Below, in pieces: positions 6,933 to 10,984 of a DNA stretch of 11,783 bases. This stretch comes from DASZUC01 sp035547775. Lineage in GTDB: Bacteria; Patescibacteriota; Saccharimonadia; Saccharimonadales; UBA4665. How positions within the stretch are numbered: the stretch's first letter is position 1; every line of letters starts with the position of its first letter. Made by a program: the position numbers and the translations under genes. The notes below the pieces were generated by a model that saw only the letters and a list, made by a program, of their open reading frames with translations, was not told where the DNA came from and ran no database searches. The stretch is taken from the NCBI GenBank assembly GCA_035547775.1, contig DASZUC010000051.1, positions 1 to 11,783 on the forward strand, in the 5' to 3' direction.

Positions 6933-6950
6933 AATTTCAAAAGGAGTGTT

Positions 6951-7193
6951 ATGAATTATCCGGAGCAATCTGTTAGCAATGTAGTCGCCAAGGGTGGCAG
7001 TGCCGCTGAACTGAGTAAATGGTGCGATGCTCAAGTCGATCCTGAGCTGCTGTCTCGCCCCATCCACGAAGAGACACCAATTGAATATGACGCTGCTCAG
7101 CGGCCCATTGGCTTTGCGGTGGCTGCTGAAGCCGGTCGGCTAGCTACCCAACATGAGTTTATTACCTGGGACTCAGGCTTGATTGGCACATAA
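6951..7193 (+). CDS. Small hypothetical protein, 80 aa
   Basis: Not recognised. ATG 6951 is preceded by AAGGAG (6941-6946), a strong ribosome site with a short 4-nt spacer, so I do not use the upstream in-frame ATGs that run through the structured leader. The protein is acidic and soluble, with helical stretches (AELSKWCDAQVDPELL; FAVAAEAGRLATQHEF), one Cys and three aromatic residues near the C-terminal half. No signal peptide or membrane segment. It stands alone: terminator upstream, and the L10 promoter begins 7 nt after its stop. Its apparent control by a leader-peptide attenuator suggests a role tied to amino-acid supply or translation, but that is inference from context only. Confidence 0.65.
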   Translation: MNYPEQSVSNVVAKGGSAAELSKWCDAQVDPELLSRPIHEETPIEYDAAQRPIGFAVAAEAGRLATQHEFITWDSGLIGT

Positions 7194-7199
7194 GAAACG

Positions 7200-7228
7200 T
7201 TGACCTTAACATGGAATTACGCTACAAT
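7200..7228 (+). promoter_or_regulatory. Promoter of the rplJ-rplL operon
   Basis: TTGACC (7200-7205), a 17-bp spacer and TACAAT (7223-7228), five of six consensus bases in each box. Transcription should start near 7235, just before the L10 leader RNA. Confidence 0.75.
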
Positions 7229-7235
7229 AACAGAT

Positions 7236-7349
7236 ACGTTGCCAAAGACAGCGACGGCCCTTCAACAAGGCTTAATTATGTCGCCGAGGTAAAACAATCT
7301 TTTTGATCTGTTTTAACATCTCTACTGGCATACGGTAGAGATGTTTTTT
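7236..7349 (+). promoter_or_regulatory. Ribosomal protein L10 leader with attenuator
   Basis: The segment contains GCCAAAGACAGCGAC (7241-7255) and GTCGCCGAGGT (7280-7290), the conserved blocks of the known L10 leader RNA family; GCGAC (7251-7255) pairs with GTCGC (7280-7284) around an inner hairpin (7257-7271). In characterised bacteria the L10(L12)4 complex binds this RNA and shuts down the operon. Here it is followed by an intrinsic terminator at 7316-7349, as in Firmicutes, so control is probably by premature termination. I could not identify a convincing antiterminator pairing by eye. Confidence 0.85.
7316..7349 (+). terminator. Attenuator terminator of the L10 leader
   Basis: A perfect 10-bp stem ACATCTCTAC/GTAGAGATGT (7316-7325 with 7335-7344), 9-nt loop, and six T (7344-7349). 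It stands 61 nt before the rplJ start, so it must be read through for expression. Confidence 0.85.
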
Positions 7350-7410
7350 ATCGGCAACTAGCTCGGCTTATGGTCGATAGCCAGCTAAAGAACTGTAATG
7401 GAGATATTCC

Positions 7411-7932
7411 ATGGCACTTACCAAACAAGCAAAGCACGAACTCGTCGATGAAGTTAGCCAACTCTTGGCCGACTCTAAATTGACAGTCGTGGCCAAGTAC
7501 CAAGGCACTACCGTGAAGGCTCTTCAGGGTCTCCGTCGTGATGCTCGTGGGAACGGTACCAAGATCAAAGTGGTGAAAAACCGCTTGGTAATTAAGGCAA
7601 TCCAGGCCAACGAGGGCTTGAAAGATGTAGACACGAGCTTGCTGAACGGCATGCTGCTATACGCTTTCAACGCTGAAGATGAAGTGGCGCCAGCTCAAAG
7701 CTTGCACACCTTCGCCAAGACCAATCCGCAATTAGAATTTATCGGCGCCATTAGCGCAGACGGTCAATTCTTGAGCGCCGATGAAGTCAAAGCCCTGGCT
7801 ACCTTACCAAGCAAGCCAGAGCTCATCGCTACTGTTATTGCGACCTTGCAATCACCGCTTAACGATATTACGAACGGTCTGGCCGGCAACCTGCACGGTT
7901 TGCTGGATGCAATTGCAACCAAAGCCGCTTAA
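7411..7932 (+). CDS. rplJ: 50S ribosomal protein L10
   Basis: L10 anchors the L7/L12 dimers to the ribosome at the base of the stalk and, with them, represses its own mRNA. 173 residues, a normal length. The N-terminal RNA-binding domain shows MALTKQAKHELVDEVSQLL, the KYQG strand region and KIKVVKNRLVIKA (51-63), typical for the family; the C-terminal helix (about 149-173, PLNDITNGLAGNL...) is the L12 dimer platform. ATG 7411 has GGAGA at 7400-7404. It follows the L10 leader and is 18 nt ahead of rplL. Confidence 0.96.
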   Translation: MALTKQAKHELVDEVSQLLADSKLTVVAKYQGTTVKALQGLRRDARGNGTKIKVVKNRLVIKAIQANEGLKDVDTSLLNGMLLYAFNAEDEVAPAQSLHTFAKTNPQLEFIGAISADGQFLSADEVKALATLPSKPELIATVIATLQSPLNDITNGLAGNLHGLLDAIATKAA

Positions 7933-7950
7933 TTTTAATAAGGAGAAATC

Positions 7951-8334
7951 ATGGCTGATGTAAAGAAACTGGCCGAAGAGCTGACCAAGCTTTCCGTCCT
8001 CGAAGTAAACGAACTGAAAAACGTCCTTAAGGACGAATACGGCATTGAGCCGGCTGCTGCCGCTGTTGCCGTGGCGGGTCCAGCTGCTGGCGGTGACGCT
8101 GGTGCTGCTGCCGCAGAAGAGAAAAGCGAATACGACGTTGTCCTGAAAGACGCCGGCGCCCAAAAGGTTGCCGTGATCAAGGCTGTCAAAGACGTCACTG
8201 GTCTGGGCCTTGGTGAAGCCAAAGCCATTGTCGACGGCGCTCCAAAGACTGTCTTGGAGAAGGCCACTAAAGAAGACGCCGATGCTGCCAAGAAAGCCTT
8301 GGAAGACGCTGGCGCTACTGTCGAACTAGCCTAA
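7951..8334 (+). CDS. rplL: 50S ribosomal protein L7/L12
   Basis: The stalk protein that recruits translation GTPases. 127 residues in the usual arrangement: dimerising N-terminal domain (1-33, KLAEELTKLSVLEVNELKNV), a flexible Ala/Gly-rich hinge (34-56) and the C-terminal factor-binding domain (57-127) with KVAVIKAVKDVTGLGLGEAK (72-91) and VDGAPKTVLE. AAGGAGA (7940-7946) precedes ATG 7951. L12 is usually made in excess over L10; no separate promoter is seen, so the better ribosome site could serve that. A strong terminator follows 16 nt after the stop. Confidence 0.97.
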   Translation: MADVKKLAEELTKLSVLEVNELKNVLKDEYGIEPAAAAVAVAGPAAGGDAGAAAAEEKSEYDVVLKDAGAQKVAVIKAVKDVTGLGLGEAKAIVDGAPKTVLEKATKEDADAAKKALEDAGATVELA

Positions 8335-8350
8335 TTGCTATTCGATCAAT

Positions 8351-8379
8351 AAAAGCTCCTCTCTAAGGGGAGCTTTTTT
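8351..8379 (+). terminator. Bidirectional terminator between rplL and the pilin gene
   Basis: AAAAGCTCC (8351-8359) pairs with GGAGCTTTT (8369-8377), the loop region partly closed by further pairs, and T6 at 8374-8379. The A-run on the other side gives a T-rich tail for the convergent minus-strand gene, whose stop (8378-8380) abuts it. Confidence 0.9.
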
Positions 8380-9109
8380 AATTATTGTGTTGGACGATGT
8401 AACTTACTTCTTTATCAAACTGGCTAGCTGTGAATGCATTGGCCAACGCCGCATTGGCTGAGGGATCGATTGATTTGTCGTTATACCGAATATCGGTGTT
8501 AGCCAGGCTAAATACTAAGGCAGCTTTAGGCGTAAAGTACACGTAGTCAAAGCCATTAACCGAGTTCAGCGTGAGCTCTAGCGTATTATTGTCTTGGCTG
8601 CAGGAGGTTTTTACAATCGGATCACTGTTAGAGCCGTAGACTTTAGCCAGGGTTTTGCCACCGAGTGTCACGCTTGTAACGCGTGTATCATTCTGAACGC
8701 CAAAGGCAATTAAACTTTTTACTGAAGAGGCGCCTACTGTCGTATGAGATGCTTTAGTAACCAGAATTCCGCCCCTAAAATTACCAAGATTATTTTGATT
8801 GAGGTTGCAGTTCTTTCCTCCATCCCTCAAACCTTTAGGGATGCCACTTGGGATGATGATTGGAATGCTCTTATAGATCATGAGGCCAGAATTGGCAGGA
8901 AAGCCAGAGTCTTTCAATAAGTCACTGGCAAATTGAGAGCCAGCTTGAGTGCCTTTCAGCTGCAAATAATTAATACCCGTCCTTGGGTCAGTGAAAGTCT
9001 GTTGGCGAAGATAAAGAAAGTAACCAGAAGCGCCAATCACCGCCAAAATAGCCAGCACAACTAGTGTTTCAAGGATAGAAAAGCCTTGAGCGTCGCGTAA
9101 TGTCTTCAT
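8378..9109 (-). CDS. Type IV pilin-like prepilin
   Basis: A 243-residue secreted pilin-like protein. From ATG 9109 it has a short positive leader (MKTLRDAQG) followed by FSILETLVVLAILAVIGASG: prepilin peptidase would cut after G9, leaving a mature protein with N-terminal Phe and Glu at position 5, and a hydrophobic helix that serves as membrane anchor and filament core. The rest (about 45-243) is a Ser/Thr/Asn-rich globular head with two pairs of Cys candidates. The frame stays open upstream to 9181, and ATG 9127 is an alternative giving a 15-residue leader; neither has a clear ribosome site. It is a single gene here, with no secretion ATPase or peptidase nearby. Family members serve in pili, adhesion or DNA uptake; which one cannot be told. 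Length and isolation fit a minor pilin. Confidence 0.87.
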   Translation of the reverse strand: MKTLRDAQGFSILETLVVLAILAVIGASGYFLYLRQQTFTDPRTGINYLQLKGTQAGSQFASDLLKDSGFPANSGLMIYKSIPIIIPSGIPKGLRDGGKNCNLNQNNLGNFRGGILVTKASHTTVGASSVKSLIAFGVQNDTRVTSVTLGGKTLAKVYGSNSDPIVKTSCSQDNNTLELTLNSVNGFDYVYFTPKAALVFSLANTDIRYNDKSIDPSANAALANAFTASQFDKEVSYIVQHNN

Positions 9110-9233
9110 AATTTCAAATAGTAGCATAACCGTTTTGTAAGTGATAGATAGGCGTCGACTTATTACAATAGTCCCAAACACTAAGCATAAGCCTATTACG
9201 TTAGTTTGTTGCTTATTCTACGACTATAGGGTA

Positions 9234-9262
9234 TTGAAATGTTTATGCTAACGGTCTACTAT
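9234..9262 (+). promoter_or_regulatory. Promoter of the structured RNA at 9269-9566
   Basis: TTGAAA (9234-9239), a 17-bp spacer and TACTAT (9257-9262), overlapping TATAAA at 9260-9265. Expected start about 9269, immediately before a 5' hairpin. The region 9110-9233 behind it holds the pilin leader and nothing else that I can identify. Confidence 0.5.
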
Positions 9263-9304
9263 AAAAATACTACTTCGTGAGGAGTAGAAGAAAAGGAGGG
9301 CTTA

Positions 9305-9346
9305 ATGTCCAACTTTTTGCTATCTGCGAGTGCAGAAAGGCTTTAA
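9305..9346 (+). CDS. Possible 13-aa peptide with consensus ribosome site
   Basis: ATG 9305 to TAA 9346 encodes MSNFLLSASAERL. It is preceded by AAGGAGGG (9293-9300) at 4 nt, the strongest Shine-Dalgarno in the window. The ORF covers the 5' strand of the CTATCTG/CAGATAG stem, whose 3' strand begins right after the stop codon, so translation would open that stem. It could be a leader peptide, the product of a dual-function RNA, or chance. Confidence 0.4.
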   Translation: MSNFLLSASAERL

Positions 9347-9524
9347 CAGATAGAAGTCAGTAGGACCGATCATCTCTGATCTACTAGTGTTACTGTCGGC
9401 ATCCGTGCGTTGCAGTGCGACGCCTCCGCTGAGGCAAATGGATGCCTGGCCAGAAACAGGAGACCAACCATCTTCTCCGGAGAATGTTAACTTCGAAGGT
9501 ATACGTCAAGAATGCAAACAGCGG

Positions 9525-9566
9525 AAACAGCCCCGAGCTTGGTTAAGCGGAGGGCTGTTTTGTTTT
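9525..9566 (+). terminator. Terminator of the structured RNA
   Basis: AAACAGCCC (9525-9533) pairs with GGGCTGTTT (9552-9560); inside, GCTT and AAGC close a GGTT loop. The tail is TTTTGTTTT through 9566. A long GC-rich stem with a T-rich tail makes this a strong intrinsic terminator. Confidence 0.85.
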
Positions 9567-9618
9567 AGAGAGAATAACAAGTGGCGGGGCCTACTTGTAT
9601 TGACGACATACTCGTCGG

Positions 9619-9627
9619 TTATCCACA
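9619..9627 (+). promoter_or_regulatory. Consensus DnaA box
   Basis: TTATCCACA is an exact match to the bacterial DnaA-binding consensus TTATNCACA. It lies 15 nt upstream of the -35 of the next promoter. I found no second box nearby, so this is not by itself an origin; it could regulate the downstream genes, which include dnaX, or be chance. Confidence 0.4.
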
Positions 9628-9642
9628 GCCATAGTTGATTTT

Positions 9643-9671
9643 TTGACTTGCAGGGGCGGACGTGGTATTTT
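9643..9671 (+). promoter_or_regulatory. Promoter of the 169-aa gene
   Basis: TTGACT (9643-9648), a 17-bp spacer and TATTTT (9666-9671). The start would be near 9678; the leader then forms a hairpin AAGTGT/ACACTT (9680-9685/9695-9700) ahead of the weak ribosome site GAGAG. Confidence 0.6.
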
Positions 9672-9718
9672 TAAGGGGAAAGTGTACCTAATAAACACTT
9701 CCTTATAGAGAGACAGAC

Positions 9719-10228
9719 ATGCCTGACGTACCAGATAAACAAGTAAAGCGCCTGCGAGCGTTGATTCAAGAGGCCGAAACTAACCTAGCAGCCGCCACAG
9801 AGCTGTTAATTAGTCTAGTCGGTGATGATGAACATGTTGCACCCGTGGCTCGTGAAGAGACCATCGGCAAGGTGATTGAAGGCGTGTTTGACGGTCAAAA
9901 CATGGTCGGTAGCGACGGCAAAACCTATCCTGTGCCCGCCAACTATGCTTCCAAGTCAAAACTCGTTCAAGGCGACATTCTTAAGCTCACCATCGCCGAT
10001 GATGGTTCATTCCTGTACAAGCAAATCGGCCCCATTCCTCGCAAGCAGGTTGTGGGCACGCTTATTCTTGAAGGCGGCCACTATTTTGTCGATGTGAACG
10101 GCAAGCAGTACCGTGTACTCCTCGCCAGCGTCACCTACTTCAAGGCCAAGCCAGGTGATCAAGTTAGTGTCAACCTCCCCGAAGACGACAGCGCCTCCAC
10201 CTGGGCTGCGCTAGAAGCCGCTCTGTAA
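9719..10228 (+). CDS. Conserved CPR-type protein of unknown function, 169 aa
   Basis: Residues 6-35 form an amphipathic helix, likely coiled coil (KQVKRLRALIQEAETNLAAA). Two beta-rich segments follow: 48-110, with GVFDGQNMVGSDGKTYPVP, NYASKSKLVQGDILKLTI and FLYKQIGPIPRK, and 112-155, with HYFVDVNGKQYRVL and KPGDQVSVNLP, which resemble small barrel-type folds. From memory this pattern (DGKxYPVPxNYASKSKLVxGD) recurs in many CPR genomes as an uncharacterised protein; I cannot confirm this here. No signal peptide or membrane span, so it should be cytosolic. A nucleic-acid or ribosome role is possible given the basic coiled coil plus barrel layout, but is a guess. It has its own promoter with a DnaA box just upstream. 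Confidence 0.85.
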   Translation: MPDVPDKQVKRLRALIQEAETNLAAATELLISLVGDDEHVAPVAREETIGKVIEGVFDGQNMVGSDGKTYPVPANYASKSKLVQGDILKLTIADDGSFLYKQIGPIPRKQVVGTLILEGGHYFVDVNGKQYRVLLASVTYFKAKPGDQVSVNLPEDDSASTWAALEAAL

Positions 10229-10249
10229 ATAAATCCCCTCATGGTTAGG

Positions 10250-10275
10250 TGATAGCTAGTTGCTATCATATTTTT
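10250..10275 (+). terminator. Weak hairpin with T-rich tail after the 169-aa gene
   Basis: TGATAGC (10250-10256) pairs with GCTATCA (10262-10268) over a 5-nt loop, followed by TATTTTT (10269-10275). The stem is AT-rich and the next ATG begins at 10276, so it may partly terminate, or shape the start region of the next gene. Confidence 0.35.
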
Positions 10276-10974
10276 ATGTTTAAAGACCGGAACTTACACC
10301 TAGTAGGCAAACAAGCCGAGTACGAACTTGTGCCCGCGAAAAACCGTACTTCACTCCAGCGTTTAGCGGTTAGAACTCACGGCATAGTCACCCCCGCCAA
10401 TGCAGTCACGTTGACCGGATTTGGACTGGTTATGTCAGGGTTGTACGACATATATAACAGTGATTTGAAGAAGGGAACCAAAAAAATGTTCCTAGGGCGA
10501 GCTTGCGACCTCGTTGACGGGTTCGTGGCCCATGCGACGCACACCAAAAGTCCTACCGGTGAAGCCCTTGATGTTACCGTCGATAAGCTCGAACTGGTCG
10601 CCGCAGGTTTCATGCTTAAAAAGCTTGGCTATGTACCCGATTTGGCTCTCAAGACCATCGCGGCACGAGAGGCTACGCTATGGGGACTGACGGCTGTGGC
10701 CAAATACCGGGGCGTCGAAAGTCATGCGAGCGAAGAAAGCAAGCGCTACACCTTTGTGGAGTGGGCCTCCATTGTGGGCGGCTACTTACCAAGTGCAGCG
10801 GCTGCCGAAACAGATCATCCAATGCTTTCAGAAGTTTTCCGCCAGGCTGGCTCGATTGCCTTGCTCGCCCATACTAAAGCCGGGCTAGAAGGTATCGGTA
10901 ACCTGGCAGAGCAAGCCTTTGCGCCCATACCCAGCACGGATTACAACAGTCAGGCTGCGCTCGAGAGCGTATAA
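10276..10974 (+). CDS. CDP-alcohol phosphatidyltransferase-like protein
   Basis: Members of this family join a CDP-activated lipid and an alcohol (glycerol phosphate, inositol or similar) to make phospholipids. The signature DxxDGxxARx8GxxxDxxxD is present as D78, D81-G82, A85, G95, D99 and D103, with correct spacing, except that the Arg after A85 is His (H86). The preceding helix (NAVTLTGFGLVMSGLYDIY, 42-60) fits the family N-terminal part. The C-terminal half is less hydrophobic than in ordinary members: only short stretches such as LELVAAGFML and SIVGGYLPSAAA are apolar, so a six-helix membrane protein is not obvious. 232 residues from ATG 10276; there is no ribosome site, and GTG 10249 would add nine residues. 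dnaX follows 10 nt later. Family assignment good, substrate unknown. Confidence 0.75.
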   Translation: MFKDRNLHLVGKQAEYELVPAKNRTSLQRLAVRTHGIVTPANAVTLTGFGLVMSGLYDIYNSDLKKGTKKMFLGRACDLVDGFVAHATHTKSPTGEALDVTVDKLELVAAGFMLKKLGYVPDLALKTIAAREATLWGLTAVAKYRGVESHASEESKRYTFVEWASIVGGYLPSAAAAETDHPMLSEVFRQAGSIALLAHTKAGLEGIGNLAEQAFAPIPSTDYNSQAALESV

Positions 10975-10975
10975 T
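10970..10975 (+). promoter_or_regulatory. Possible -10 element for dnaX overlapping the previous stop codon
   Basis: A perfect TATAAT includes the TAA stop (10972-10974) of the upstream gene and ends 9 nt before the dnaX ATG. No good -35 stands at 17 bp. If used, the dnaX mRNA would be leaderless or nearly so, which fits the lack of a ribosome site. Confidence 0.3.
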
Positions 10976-10984
10976 TATAAGCAA

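Larger units (their letters stand above)
6797..6950 (+). promoter_or_regulatory. Structured leader with mutually exclusive hairpins (attenuator-like)
   Basis: Four segments can pair alternately. Segment 1 GCTTCA (6849-6854) pairs perfectly with TGAAGC (6862-6867). Segment 2 TGAAGCCT (6862-6869) pairs over 8 bp with segment 3 AGGCTTCA (6909-6916), extendable past one bulge to 6858-6860 and 6917-6919. Segment 3 and segment 4 (6922-6927) form the terminator. A 9-bp stem GGGCTGTGC/GCACAGCCC (6842-6850 with 6889-6897) encloses the 1:2 hairpin and a second hairpin GCGATT/AATCGC with a GTAA tetraloop (6871-6886). This is the topology of a ribosome-controlled attenuator. No promoter fits between the terminator and the gene at 6951, so that gene depends on readthrough. 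Alternatives are an independent small RNA or an unknown riboswitch. Confidence 0.55.
9269..9566 (+). ncRNA. Candidate structured RNA of about 300 nt
   Basis: This intergenic stretch, bounded by a promoter and a terminator, is dense in hairpins. 5' stem 9270-9276/9281-9287 with GTGA tetraloop; CTATCTG/CAGATAG (9320-9326/9347-9353); AGTAG/CTACT (9359-9363/9381-9385) around ATCA/TGAT; GGCATCC/GGATGCC (9398-9404/9440-9446) enclosing GCGTTGC/GCGACGC (9407-9413/9417-9423) and CCTC/GAGG (9423-9426/9431-9434; the junction base is shared); CCTG/CAGG (9445-9448/9457-9460); and an AGAA/TTCT hairpin (9473-9484). A 13-codon ORF with consensus ribosome site lies near the 5' end. I do not find the conserved cores of RNase P RNA, tmRNA, SRP RNA or 6S RNA. 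It may be a new small RNA, or a leader whose target has been lost or moved; the next gene has its own promoter. Confidence 0.5.

Noticed and set aside
6792..6950. Upstream in-frame extension of the 80-aa gene
   Set aside because: It would run through the structured leader and terminator with a low-complexity Ser-rich product; ATG 6951 has a strong ribosome site.
9269..9566. RNase P RNA, tmRNA, SRP RNA or 6S RNA
   Set aside because: The conserved core sequences of RNase P, the tRNA-like ends of tmRNA and the SRP tetraloop region are missing, and no 6S-type central bubble is evident.
9387..9638. 83-codon frame in the intergenic region
   Set aside because: No ribosome site, unlike codon use, and it crosses the hairpins and terminator of the structured RNA.
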